Shown here in pieces: positions 1-12,750 of a DNA stretch of 64,000 nucleotides. The translations under genes were made by a program, and so were the position numbers. The stretch is taken from NCBI GenBank assembly GCA_009746045.1, contig RPFO01001880.1, positions 1 to 64,000 of the forward strand, in the 5' to 3' direction. This stretch comes from Mesostigma viride (lineage: Eukaryota; Streptophyta; Mesostigmatophyceae; Mesostigmatales; Mesostigmataceae). A model generated the notes under the pieces. It did not search any database and was not told where the DNA came from. It saw nothing but the letters and a program-made list of their open reading frames with translations. Numbering within the stretch: the first letter of the stretch is position 1; each line of letters begins with the position of its first letter.

Positions 1-3000
1 GTGTTCAGTCAGCTGATGCCACATGAACACACGGCTGGCTAGGTGTTCATGTGCAGCTGATGCCACATGAACACACGGCTGGCTAGGTGTTCATGTGCAG
101 CTGATGCCACATGAACACACGGCTGGCTAGGTGTTCATGTGCAGCTGATGCCACATGAACACACGGCTGGCTAGGTGTTCATGTGCAGCTGATGCCACAT
201 GAACACACGGCTGGCTAGGTGTTCATGTGTAGCTGATGCCACATGAACACACGGCTGGCTAGGTGTATGATGTGCAGCTGATGCCACATGAACACACGGC
301 TGGCTAGGTGTTCATGTGTAGCTGATGCCACATGAACACACGGCTGGCTAGGTATTCATGTGTAGCTGATGCCACATGAACACACGGCTGGCTAGGTGTT
401 CATGTGTGCAGCTGATGCCACATGAACACACGGCTGGCTAGGTGTTCATGTGTAGCTGATGCCACATGAACACACGGCTGGCTAGGTGTTCATGTGCAGC
501 TGATGCCACATGAACACACGGCTGGCTAGGTGTTCATGTGCAGCTGATGCCACATGAACACACGGCTGGCTAGGTGTTCATGTGCAGCTGATGCCACATG
601 AACACACGGCTGGCTAGGTGTTCATGTGTAGCTGATGCCACATGAACACACGGCTGGCTAGGTGTTCATGTGTAGCTGATGCCACATGAACACACGGCTG
701 GCTAGGTGTTCATGTGTGCAGCTGATGCCACATGAACACACGGCTGGCTAGGTGTTCATGTGTAGCTGATGCCACATGAACACACGGCTGGCTAGGTGTT
801 CATGTGTAGCTGATGCCACATGAACACACGGCTGGCTAGGTGTTCATGTGTAGCTGATGCCACATGAACACACGGCTGGCTAGGTGTTCATGTGTAGCTG
901 ATGCCACATGAACACACGGCTGGCTAGGTGTTCATGTGTAGCTGATGCCACATGAACACACGGCTGGCTAGGTGTTCATGTGTAGCTGATGCCACATGAA
1001 CACACGGCTGGCTAGGTGTTCATGTGTAGCTGATGCCACATGAACACACGGCTGGCTAGGTGTTCATGTGTAGCTGATGCCACATGAACACACGGCTGGC
1101 TAGGTGTTCATGTGTAGCTGATGCCACATGAACACACGGCTGGCTAGGTGTTCATGTGTAGCTGATGCCACATGAACACACGGCTGGCTAGGTGTTCATG
1201 TGTAGCTGATGCCACATGAACACACGGCTGGCTAGGTGTTCATGTGTAGCTGATGCCACATGAACACACGGCTGGCTAGGTGTTCATGTGTAGCTGATGC
1301 CACATGAACACACGGCTGGCTAGGTGTTCATGTGCAGCTGATGCCACATGAACACACGGCTGGCTAGGTGTTCATGTGTAGCTGATGCCACATGAACACA
1401 CGGCTGGCTAGGTGTTCATGTGTAGCTGATGCCACATGAACACACGGCTGGCTAGGTGTTCATGTGTAGCTGATGCCACATGAACACACGGCTGGCTAGG
1501 TGTTCATGTGTAGCTGATGCCACATGAACACACGGCTGGCTAGGTGTTCATGTGTAGCTGATGCCACATGAACACACGGCTGGCTAGGTGTTCATGTGCA
1601 GCTGATGCCACATGAACACACGGCTGGCTAGGTGTTCATGTGTAGCTGATGCCACATGAACACACGGCTGGCTAGGTGTTCATGTGCAGCTGATGCCACA
1701 TGAACACACGGCTGGCTAGGTGTTCATGTGTAGCTGATGCCACATGAACACACGGCTGGCTAGGTGTTCATGTGCAGCTGATGCCACATGAACACACGGC
1801 TGGCTAGGTGTTCATGTGTAGCTGATGCCACATGAACACACGGCTGGCTAGGTGTTCATGTGCAGCTGATGCCACATGAACACACGGCTGGCTAGGTGTT
1901 CATGTGTAGCTGATGCCACATGAACACACGGCTGGCTAGGTGTTCATGTGCAGCTGATGCCACATGAACACACGGCTGGCTAGGTGTTCATGTGTAGCTG
2001 ATGCCACATGAACACACGGCTGGCTAGGTGTTCATGTGCAGCTGATGCCACATGAACACACGGCTGGCTAGGTGTTCATGTGTAGCTGATGCCACATGAA
2101 CACACGGCTGGCTAGGTGTTCATGTGCAGCTGATGCCACATGAACACACGGCTGGCTAGGTGTTCATGTGCAGCTGATGCCACATGAACACACGGCTGGC
2201 TAGGTGTTCATGTGCAGCTGATGCCACATGAACACACGGCTGGCTAGGTGTTCATGTGCAGCTGATGCCACATGAACACACGGCTGGCTAGGTGTTCATG
2301 TGTAGCTGATGCCACATGAACACACGGCTGGCTAGGTGTTCATGTGTAGCTGATGCCACATGAACACACGGCTGGCTAGGTGTTCATGTGTAGCTGATGC
2401 CACATGAACACACGGCTGGCTAGGTGTTCATGTGTAGCTGATGCCACATGAACACACGGCTGGCTAGGTGTTCATGTGTAGCTGATGCCACATGAACACA
2501 CGGCTGGCTAGGTGTTCATGTGTAGCTGATGCCACATGAACACACGGCTGGCTAGGTGTTCATGTGTAGCTGATGCCACATGAACACACGGCTGGCTAGG
2601 TGTTCATGTGTAGCTGATGCCACATGAACACACGGCTGGCTAGGTGTTCATGTGTAGCTGATGCCACATGAACACACGGCTGGCTAGGTGTTCATGTGTA
2701 GCTGATGCCACATGAACACACGGCTGGCTAGGTGTTCATGTGCAGCTGATGCCACATGAACACACGGCTGGCTAGGTGTTCATGTGCAGCTGATGCCACA
2801 TGAACACACGGCTGGCTAGGTGTTCATGTGTAGCTGATGCCACATGAACACACGGCTGGCTAGGTGTTCATGTGCAGCTGATGCCACATGAACACACGGC
2901 TGGCTAGGTGTTCATGTGTAGCTGATGCCACATGAACACACGGCTGGCTAGGTGTTCATGTGTAGCTGATGCCACATGAACACACGGCTGGCTAGGTGTT

Positions 3001-6000
3001 CATGTGCAGCTGATGCCACATGAACACACGGCTGGCTAGGTGTTCATGTGTAGCTGATGCCACATGAACACACGGCTGGCTAGGTGTTCATGTGCAGCTG
3101 ATGCCACATGAACACACGGCTGGCTAGGTGTTCATGTGTAGCTGATGCCACATGAACACACGGCTGGCTAGGTGTTCATGTGTAGCTGATGCCACATGAA
3201 CACACGGCTGGCTAGGTGTTCATGTGTAGCTGATGCCACATGAACACACGGCTGGCTAGGTGTTCATGTGTAGCTGATGCCACATGAACACACGGCTGGC
3301 TAGGTGTTCATGTGTAGCTGATGCCACATGAACACACGGCTGGCTAGGTGTTCATGTGCAGCTGATGCCACATGAACACACGGCTGGCTAGGTGTTCATG
3401 TGTAGCTGATGCCACATGAACACACGGCTGGCTAGGTGTTCATGTGTAGCTGATGCCACATGAACACACGGCTGGCTAGGTGTTCATGTGTAGCTGATGC
3501 CACATGAACACACGGCTGGCTAGGTGTTCATGTGTAGCTGATGCCACATGAACACACGGCTGGCTAGGTGTTCATGTGCAGCTGATGCCACATGAACACA
3601 CGGCTGGCTAGGTGTTCATGTGTAGCTGATGCCACATGAACACACGGCTGGCTAGGTGTTCATGTGTAGCTGATGCCACATGAACACACGGCTGGCTAGG
3701 TGTTCATGTGCAGCTGATGCCACATGAACACACGGCTGGCTAGGTGTTCATGTGCAGCTGATGCCACATGAACACACGGCTGGCTAGGTGTTCATGTGTA
3801 GCTGATGCCACATGAACACACGGCTGGCTAGGTGTTCATGTGTAGCTGATGCCACATGAACACACGGCTGGCTAGGTGTTCATGTGTAGCTGATGCCACA
3901 TGAACACACGGCTGGCTAGGTGTTCATGTGCAGCTGATGCCACATGAACACACGGCTGGCTAGGTGTTCATGTGTAGCTGATGCCACATGAACACACGGC
4001 TGGCTAGGTGTTCATGTGTAGCTGATGCCACATGAACACACGGCTGGCTAGGTGTTCATGTGTAGCTGATGCCACATGAACACACGGCTGGCTAGGTGTT
4101 CATGTGTAGCTGATGCCACATGAACACACGGCTGGCTAGGTGTTCATGTGTAGCTGATGCCACATGAACACACGGCTGGCTAGGTGTTCATGTGCAGCTG
4201 ATGCCACATGAACACACGGCTGGCTAGGTGTTCATGTGTAGCTGATGCCACATGAACACACGGCTGGCTAGGTGTTCATGTGTAGCTGATGCCACATGAA
4301 CACACGGCTGGCTAGGTGTTCATGTGTAGCTGATGCCACATGAACACACGGCTGGCTAGGTGTTCATGTGCAGCTGATGCCACATGAACACACGGCTGGC
4401 TAGGTGTTCATGTGTAGCTGATGCCACATGAACACACGGCTGGCTAGGTGTTCATGTGTAGCTGATGCCACATGAACACACGGCTGGCTAGGTGTTCATG
4501 TGCAGCTGATGCCACATGAACACACGGCTGGCTAGGTGTTCATGTGTAGCTGATGCCACATGAACACACGGCTGGCTAGGTGTTCATGTGTAGCTGATGC
4601 CACATGAACACACGGCTGGCTAGGTGTTCATGTGTAGCTGATGCCACATGAACACACGGCTGGCTAGGTGTTCATGTGCAGCTGATGCCACATGAACACA
4701 CGGCTGGCTAGGTGTTCATGTGTAGCTGATGCCACATGAACACACGGCTGGCTAGGTGTTCATGTGTAGCTGATGCCACATGAACACACGGCTGGCTAGG
4801 TGTTCATGTGCAGCTGATGCCACATGAACACACGGCTGGCTAGGTGTTCATGTGTAGCTGATGCCACATGAACACACGGCTGGCTAGGTGTTCATGTGTA
4901 GCTGATGCCACATGAACACACGGCTGGCTAGGTGTTCATGTGCAGCTGATGCCACATGAACACACGGCTGGCTAGGTGTTCATGTGCAGCTGATGCCACA
5001 TGAACACACGGCTGGCTAGGTGTTCATGTGCAGCTGATGCCACATGAACACACGGCTGGCTAGGTGTTCATGTGCAGCTGATGCCACATGAACACACGGC
5101 TGGCTAGGTGTTCATGTGTAGCTGATGCCACATGAACACACGGCTGGCTAGGTGTTCATGTGTAGCTGATGCCACATGAACACACGGCTGGCTAGGTGTT
5201 CATGTGTAGCTGATGCCACATGAACACACGGCTGGCTAGGTGTTCATGTGTAGCTGATGCCACATGAACACACGGCTGGCTAGGTGTTCATGTGCAGCTG
5301 ATGCCACATGAACACACGGCTGGCTAGGTGTTCATGTGCAGCTGATGCCACATGAACACACGGCTGGCTAGGTGTTCATGTGTAGCTGATGCCACATGAA
5401 CACACGGCTGGCTAGGTGTTCATGTGTAGCTGATGCCACATGAACACACGGCTGGCTAGGTGTTCATGTGTAGCTGATGCCACATGAACACACGGCTGGC
5501 TAGGTGTTCATGTGCAGCTGATGCCACATGAACACACGGCTGGCTAGGTGTTCATGTGTAGCTGATGCCACATGAACACACGGCTGGCTAGGTGTTCATG
5601 TGTAGCTGATGCCACATGAACACACGGCTGGCTAGGTGTTCATGTGTAGCTGATGCCACATGAACACACGGCTGGCTAGGTGTTCATGTGCAGCTGATGC
5701 CACATGAACACACGGCTGGCTAGGTGTTCATGTGCAGCTGATGCCACATGAACACACGGCTGGCTAGGTGTTCATGTGTAGCTGATGCCACATGAACACA
5801 CGGCTGGCTAGGTGTTCATGTGCAGCTGATGCCACATGAACACACGGCTGGCTAGGTGTTCATGTGCAGCTGATGCCACATGAACACACGGCTGGCTAGG
5901 TGTTCATGTGTAGCTGATGCCACATGAACACACGGCTGGCTAGGTATTCATGTGTAGCTGATGCCACATGAACACACGGCTGGCTAGGTGTTCATGTGTA

Positions 6001-6302
6001 GCTGATGCCACATGAACACACGGCTGGCTAGGTGTTCATGTGCAGCTGATGCCACATGAACACACGGCTGGCTAGGTTCATGTGTAGCTGATGCCACATG
6101 AACACACGGCTGGCTAGGTATTCATGTGTAGCTGATGCCACATGAACACACGGCTGGCTAGGTGTTGATGTGTAGCTGATGCCACATGAACACACGGCTG
6201 GCTAGGTGTTCATGTGTAGCTGATGCCACATGAACACACGGCTGGCTAGGTGTTCATGTGTAGCTGATGCCACATGAACACACGGCTGGCTAGGTGTTCA
6301 TG
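1..6302. repeat. 44-bp satellite array, about 143 units
   Basis: The unit is 44 bp and is repeated head to tail with almost no divergence. Each unit carries a perfect 11-bp inverted repeat, CACATGAACAC and GTGTTCATGTG, around a 12-nt spacer, so each strand can form a hairpin in every unit. The remaining 10 nt start with either T or C (TAGCTGATGC or CAGCTGATGC), and this is nearly the only variable site. The 44-bp register is unbroken from about 1334 to 5118. Small indels and substitutions cluster near both edges, for example at 263, 351, 397, 5944, 6076 and 6164. The array runs off the left edge of the window. It probably sits in an intron of the UBP3-like gene, because the exons for that gene's C-terminal third are not found to its right. 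Confidence 0.97.
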
Positions 6303-7004
6303 TGAAGCTTATTCTACATGGATACACGGCTAGCTTGCTGGTGTGTAGTGGGGTGTGGTAGACATGGCAATCAACGAGTACGTCAAGTACACCACAGCGC
6401 ACAGTAGCCACTATGGAAACATATACAACATGTGCTGGGTGGCTGTGACCGCGGAGCTGGGGCAAGCGAGCACTTAAACAACAGGCCGTTACACAGGCAC
6501 GTCGGCCTATCAATCGGTCTATCAATCGGTTTATCAATCGGACCTATTCACTTGGTCTATCAACCGGACCTTTCAATCTACCTATCGCCCGAACCTAACA
6601 ATCGATCTATCTATCAAGCACACCTTTCAAAGTACCCATGAACCAGACCTATCAATCAGACCTATCCATTGGTCTATCAATCTACCTATCAATCGGTCTA
6701 CCAGTCGGACCAAGTCACTAGCTATATCAATCGGACCGCCTCGTATCAATCTACCTATCATTTGGACCTATCAACCGGTCTACCAATCGAGCCCATCAAT
6801 CGGACCTATCAATCGATCTATCACTCGGACCGACGGTGGTCGCCAGGAGACGGTACGCTGCATCCCTGGAGACAGTAGCGAGCTGCATGACAGTACAGAG
6901 GGTACAGGACGACCGACCCTTCCCCTTCGCTAGGCGACCGCTTTAAAGTGGAACGGTCCATTTGCATTACATGGCGCAGGGCGTGGGCATGTGCGTGCAT
7001 GCAC
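6303..7004. other. Intron remnant with degenerate 12-13 bp repeat
   Basis: The first 60 bases are a strongly decayed final satellite unit. From about 6480 to 6830 there is a diverged tandem repeat built on CTATCAATCGGAC. Short reading frames here follow the repeat and have no family signature. I looked on the minus strand for the next UBP3 exon (the RMKIK...HLKRF segment) and did not find it. Confidence 0.6.
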
Positions 7005-10000
7005 CTGCAGATTGCCGCAGGTGTCGCAGAAGAACTTGTCGTTGTTGTTGAGCGTTTCCGTGGAACTGTGGTGACAAGGGGTGCAAAGGAAGGGATGGGG
7101 GCAGAAGGCACGGCAACACCATGGAACAGTGTCTACGTTAGAAGGTGGTTGCTGAGCGTCTGTGTGCAGCTGCTGCAGGAGACGGGTCGATGATAGGGGA
7201 GGCCTTTCTTGCTGCCCTTTTGCTTAAGACTTTTCTTTTTTCCGGAAGATCTGACCGATGGGGCCACGGAGCAGAGGGAGCACCCAAAGCATGTCATCGA
7301 CAGCTGCATATCGTCAACGTTCATGGGATGTGGAGCGCCTCTGTAGAGCTACATCGATCAGGCAGATACGTCGATGACAAGGCAGATACGTACTGCGGAT
7401 GATAGGGGACCCAGGCATCCCAGGCGAGGGTCACCCGGGGCATGCCACAGAGGCAGCATGGTGGAGGGTTGGGAAGCATCGTTGGAAGCTGCTCTATATC
7501 CACCGCCCCAGGTGAGCGATCTAGGACAGAAGAATTCAAGAGGCATTTTCCCACTGTGGGTACAGCCCTTGCTCCTGCGCCACCACCAGACGGAGGCACA
7601 ATTCCACAAAGCAGGGCAAGCCCCTGTACGTGTTGTGGATAGGGGTGGCCCGTCCCCACTGCTACCACCACCGACCCCATGGCAACGACAGTCCCCACTA
7701 GCAACTAGCCATACCATCCGCCTGGTGTAGGGAGCACGGGCGGAATGTCTTTCATGCAAGACAAGTGGTTGCAAGTCTCTGGCATATACATATGTATGCA
7801 TATTAATTAATTAATCAATTAAACTCGTGCATATACATATGTATGCATATTAATTAATTAATCAATTAAACTCGTGCATTTACATATGTATGCATATTAA
7901 TTAATCCATGAAACTCGTGCTCCTGTTGGGGAGGTACGGAGCACCGGAGTGCTTTTAATCCCTGTATATGCACAACAGGAAGAAAGGGCAGAGACCCCCT
8001 CTCTCCTTCATGCCAGAGGCATGCCACAGCAGCAATCGGACACGATAGACGATCCGGCAAGTTCTGTGGGTGCAATAAGACCCGTGTGAGCATATCATAA
8101 CAAGGAGCATACAAGTCATGTATGCATATGGTCAGGATTCTCCAGATTTCTTGCCTGCACTGGTTGTCTCTTTGATATGACTATGCCCCCGCCCCCCCCC
8201 CCCTCACAACGGAAGTCCTTGAGGCAGCTGGTAAGGAACCCTCGTCGATGGACAGGTCAGTATACGCTGTACAGGCTACACATAGAAGCCACATGTCCAG
8301 ATGCTCCTGCGGTGCATCCCACCTGAAGTTCTTGAGGCAGCTGGTAATCGACATGTTGGGGCCGACGTCGATGGAAAGATCAAGGAAGGTCTCGTCGCGC
8401 GCCGTGACGCTCTCGCAGCACAGGCAGCGCGTCTCGTTGGTGAGCACGCCCTGTAGGCAAGCAAGGAATGGGTTGGTTGAGCAAGCAAATACCAGTATAT
8501 GTGCATGAATGTATATACATATTTTAAACCCAACTTTCTCGATAAATACATACTACATATTTATACCTCCACAAGAAATGTGTTTCTAAACAGAAGCAGC
8601 GCGTCGCGTTGGTCAGCACGCCTGGCCAATCACATACAGAGAGCATGTGATGATGAATGTAGGAACGTATTGGTTGACTCATTGATGTAAATACGACCGT
8701 CTTGCAGCCTCAGACAAGTACACCTACAAATATTTGGGGAAGAAAACTTCAGTAGCCTCAAGCAAGTGCACCCGCCATACGTGGCTTAAACAACCTAGGG
8801 TCATGCAGCCACCGTAGTGGGAACAACACAGACATACAGTTCACGAGTAGCGTTGTAAAAAGCTGGACCACAACAGACGCACCTTGACTATGCCATGCCC
8901 CATGGCTTAGTACGAGTAGCAGTGGCATTTACATAGCACTGAATAGTAGATACTAAGAGAATGAAAGGGGTCTGCCTTGCAAAGCCGTGGCGAGAATTAC
9001 AACAACCAACGACTAGAGCCGCCGCACGTCACATATTTTGTGCATCCATGACTTGTTACACTTACTGATAAAGATTATCACAAGATCAATGATAAGATAA
9101 ACATAGCAAGTATCAAAAGTAACGTTGGCTAAAAAGTAACATTCATCAAACACAATCATGTCAGATCACATACCTTGCCTCGCTTGCATCGATGACATAC
9201 ACAACAAAATCCTTTAACGGATAGAATCCATCAAAACAGCCATGCCCACCATCGCCGCACCTTGACTGTCTCAAATAACTAACAAAGACATTCAACCAGA
9301 AGCACGGCCTCACCTCGAATATCTCGTGCACCCACGTCCTCACTTCCATCACGTCCCCATTACAAGCCTCCACGCCCCCCCCCCGTCCGCCCGCACGCTC
9401 CCGTTGAACCCATCGCTGTTCACCGATCCCCCCGATCGATGTGACGAGTGCAAGTGGCTGCCGTTGCCGTTGCCGTTGCTGTTCCCGTTGGCCAGCTGGG
9501 TGTCCTCGCCATCGGAGCCCAGGGAGGTGATCCCGTTAGCCCCGTGGCTGCTGTCGCCGCTGGCATACGCACCGCTGGAGAAGGCGCCGCCGCTATCCAG
9601 CGCCCTCTGCTGTTGTCGCTGTTGCTGCTTGGCCTTGGCCTTGGCCTCCTTTTGGAGGATTTCGACGAGGTTGTTCAGGAGGAAGTACAGGAACTCCTGA
9701 GCGTCCTGCGGGGGAGCAGGTAGGGGGCGGACAAGGTGGGAAGGAAAGGAGCCGCGGAGAGAAAGGTAAGATGGTTGTGATGGGGGGGGGGCCAACCGGG
9801 GTATGCCAAGGGAAAAGGAAGAGACAAGAGGACGGGAAAAGAAGGAAGAAAAGGAGGGGGCAGGTTGAATAGGAGGGGGGAGGTTGAAAAGTCTTGTGAA
9901 CCGATTATTCACCGTCCCCTTAGCTCATGCTCGCACGAGGCTACCAGCATGACTTATGACTACCTACCTGTGGATGCTCCCATTGATGCAGGTAGCTGAA

Positions 10001-11192
10001 GAACTGACAGGGCTGCATCACCAGCCCAGTGAGATCCCCCCCCCCCCCCACACGGCACGACTAGTGGCGAGCGCCCACCTGATGCATGTAGCTGCGGAAC
10101 AGCTCGTTCTCCTTCTTGAGGCAGCTGATGAAGCGGCGGGGGGCGATCACGCCCGTCTTCTTCTTGTGGTTGGAGATCTGCGGGAGGGGGGTATGAAACA
10201 GATGGGGAACATAAAGCAGGTGGGGGTATTACACAGCGGGGGGAATATAAAGAGAGGGGGGAACATAAAGCAGGTGGGGGTATTACACAGCGGGGGGAAT
10301 ATAAAGAGAGGGGGGGGCATAAAGCAGGTGGGGGTATTACACAGCGGGGGGAATATAAAGAGAGGGGGGAACATAAAGCAGGTGGGGGTATTACACAGCG
10401 GGGGGAATATAAAGCAGAGGGGGTATATAATGCAGAGGGGGGGTATGAAACAGAGGGGGGTTATAAAGCAGAGGGGGTATATAATGCAGAAGGGGTACAT
10501 AATGCAGAGGGGGGGTATGAAACAGAGGGGGATTATAAAGCAGAGGGGGTATATGAAGCAGAGAGGGAATACAGCATGGAATCGCCACCCCTGGCTGTTA
10601 AGAATGGCCATTGCAGAGCATTGGGTGACATGGCACCCCGTTTTCGCCTGGTGCTAGAAGACCTGCATGATCCCAGATGGACCTCCGTTCTGCGAAACTG
10701 CCAGCCCTGGCGGCTGAAGACAGCGACCACTGACCAGTAACGCTCTGTGCGAGCACTAGGAAGCCTTCTTCTTGGGACTCCGAAGTTGCAAATAGAATCG
10801 TTGAGCTGCTAAGGAGACGCCTGACCAGTGCAGGGAAGCCTATGCCATGCGGCAACGTCGATTATGGATTGATGAATTGATTGAAAGCATGTGACTGACA
10901 CATGCACGACCAAATGCAGTACGGCACTGGAGTGGGAACTGTGTTTACTTCAGCAGGACAGCTCTCAAAATAGGCGCCCTTCCCTCAGCAAATCAAGAGG
11001 CAGAGGCAAGTCGACATATGCCCAATCCACCCCCCGAAGCCGTCGACATGCGTACCTCTGGGGACAGCATGAAACATGCCACCCCGCTTCCCTAAATAAA
11101 TAAAGTGAAGCACACCAAAACAAAAGAAATCATAACAGAGGAGCCGATCAAGCTAACGTTTTCAGCTAACTAAATTACTCACCCCTGCCAGA

Positions 11193-11230
<38 letters not shown>

Positions 11231-12750
11231 AACAAACAAACAAACAAACAAACAAACAAACAAACAAACAAACAAACAAACAAACAAACAAACAAACAAA
11301 CAAACAAACAAACAAACAAACAAACAAACAAACAAACAAACAAACAAACAAACAAACAAACAAACAAACAAACAAACAAACAAACAAACAAACACTCCTC
11401 ACCTCTGCAAACAGCTCCCCCAAGCACACCAGCAGGTTCTCCCCATCCTCTCCGGCCGTTGTGCCCCCCCCTTGCTCCAGCCCCTGCGTGTACTGTGCGT
11501 ACTGCTCCATGAGCCGCGTACGGAAGGGCGCGCAAAAGTAGAGTGACTGCGAGGGCCATGTTTTGGCGGTGGCACACCAGACGAGGGGGATGTGTTTGGG
11601 GTGGAGGCATGGGGTATGTTCGGGTGGAAGCAGGTATGGGGTGGGATGGCATGTTGGGTGGCGGTGAGATCGAATGTGGTGGACGGGCGATGAAAGGACG
11701 GGAGGCATCACACAGAGGAAATAAATTTAGCAAATGTGTAAAGAAAAAAATTAAAACTAAAAATAATGCCAAGCACAGCAAGACCATTCACACGATAAAG
11801 AAGCAAGCAGGGGGAAAATAGCCACCACCACACCAAGGGCCAGGGTCTGCCAGATAATCCTCCACGCCCGTTCGTTACATACAGGAGCATGACAACGCAT
11901 GACAACGCTGGGTAACTGCAACGACAAAAAGACTATTCTAGGTAGATGCCCTTATCCTCATGCACGTGTCATAGACAGGGTGTGCATTGAGGCTCGTCGG
12001 CAGGTGTCATGGCGTGGACAGGGTCCCTGTGCAACCACTTCCGAACCATAATGTCCTGTGGCCGTGCGAATGGGACCGTGTTCATCACCCGGTCGGGGTT
12101 GTCAGGGTGTTGACTGCGAAATTTCTGGTCTGGGTGTTGGGGAGGCTTGAGAGCAGCGCACAGAGTGGCACTTAAAAGGGGCATCGACAGACACTGCGGC
12201 TAAACTCCACGCAATAGGCAGCGAAGGCTGCAAACCACATGCCAATGCAGAACGTAGCCCATGATGCAATCGGCAATGATTCTGGCATGTGAAAGAAAAT
12301 TCACCATGAGCACTGTGGCTTTATAAACGTGCAAATTAGTTAGCTTAGGCTAGTTAGGCCTTATCAAACATGACTGCAAAAGCTAGCATTGCGCTACAGT
12401 TGCATTGATTTAGCAGACAATTGGAAAGAAACAGGTTGCTAGTGCTTAGCCCACATAGCCCAGCATGGAAATTCCCCATCTCAAATAAAAACGATACCCA
12501 GTCGAACATCAAGCTGGCAGGGTACGTGCCGGGTGCACAATACTGCACAAAAAGTGGCATAAAACGAATATCCAAAACGAAAGCATAGAATTCCACTGAA
12601 CTCTGATATCAGCAGAATAACTCATAATCTCACCTGCAGGACGCTGTTGCAGTAACATGTGTTCCCAAAATTTTCCAATCCGAAGTATCGCTCGCTCTCA
12701 GGAAAACTGTCTCCGAGAACTTTCTCGAGCTTCGAGGATGACGTTCCCAT
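7005..12750 (-). CDS. UBP3: UBP3/UBP4-type ubiquitin-specific protease, N-terminal seven exons (partial)
   Basis: Cysteine protease that removes ubiquitin from proteins; family is plant UBP3/UBP4 and animal USP12/USP46. Coding exons on the minus strand: 12634-12750, 11403-11546, 10079-10177, 9314-9705 (see separate entry), 8323-8450 and 7005-7065, all with GT-AG borders and matching phases. Counting the region 9314-9705 as two segments gives seven. Exon 1 begins [10 protein letters not shown], a possible N-myristoylation signal that plant UBP3 also shows, and contains the Cys box [13 protein letters not shown] with catalytic Cys32. Next come LYFCAPFR, the [12 protein letters not shown] block, [11 protein letters not shown] and [10 protein letters not shown]. 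The exon at 8323 gives [19 protein letters not shown], with the first CxxC of the zinc ribbon, and the exon at 7005 gives the second ([10 protein letters not shown]). The HLKRF motif and His box are missing and must lie left of position 1. Family assignment is very secure; the symbol follows plant usage. Confidence 0.93.
7782..7910. repeat. 47-bp tandem repeat, about 2.7 copies
   Basis: The unit starts GCATATACATATGTATGCAT and continues with (TTAA)n and AAACTCGT. Copies start at 7782, 7829 and 7876. It lies in the UBP3 intron between the exons at 7005 and 8323. Confidence 0.85.
8211..8262. repeat. Echo of the 3' end of UBP3 exon 8323-8450
   Basis: The block GAAGTCCTTGAGGCAGCTGG plus TAA repeats the exon end (GAAGTTCTTGAGGCAGCTGG plus TAA) with one difference in 23 bases. 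It is followed by a second matching stretch, CGTCGATGGAC. Read on the minus strand it still shows the DLSID peptide. It lies about 111 bp downstream of its source in the direction of transcription. A separate copy of the exon's 5' end lies at about 8596-8628, in the upstream intron. Confidence 0.8.
9314..9705 (-). CDS. UBP3: UBP3 middle exon with an apparent frameshift at a C10 tract
   Basis: The exon opens after CCCGCAG with [20 protein letters not shown], then a Lys/Gln-rich and Ser/Gly/Asn-rich linker of about 90 residues. Plant UBP3 has a shorter low-complexity linker at the same place. It ends TWVHEIFE before GTGAGG, joining in phase to GVLTNET in the next exon. The 392-nt length is one base short of keeping frame. 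The two frames meet at a run of ten C on the plus strand (9375-9384), so one extra base there would give a continuous exon. A small intron is the alternative, but no good acceptor with a pyrimidine tract precedes TWVHEIFE. A homopolymer sequencing error is the simplest explanation. Confidence 0.75.
9983..10012. repeat. Echo of the 3' end of UBP3 exon 10079-10177
   Basis: GATGCAGGTAGCTGAAGAAC at 9985 matches the exon end GATGCATGTAGCTGCGGAAC at 10081 with three differences. The offset is 96 bp. It lies in the downstream intron. Confidence 0.65.
10190..10590. repeat. Intronic 54-bp tandem repeat passing into shorter G-rich units
   Basis: Four units of 54 bp, with CAGGTGGGGGTATTACACAG starting at 10217, 10271, 10325 and 10379, are followed by degenerate units of roughly 30 bp with GAGGGGG and TATAAAGCAGA. 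The array abuts the acceptor of the UBP3 exon 10079-10177. The open frames through it are repeat artefacts. Confidence 0.85.
11197..11394. repeat. (CA)n then (CAAA)n microsatellite
   Basis: About 28 bp of (CA)n runs directly into about 170 bp of perfect (CAAA)n. It ends 8 bp from the splice donor of the UBP3 exon 11403-11546, so it lies at the very start of that intron. Confidence 0.97.

Noticed and set aside
1-6302. Regular direct repeats with an internal palindrome, as in a CRISPR array
   Set aside because: There are no unique spacers; whole 44-bp units are tandem. The setting is a eukaryotic nuclear genome with spliced genes.
11162-11787. Open frames with repeated Cys-Leu-Phe-Val
   Set aside because: They are (CAAA)n read on the minus strand. 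Only 11403-11546 in this interval is real exon.
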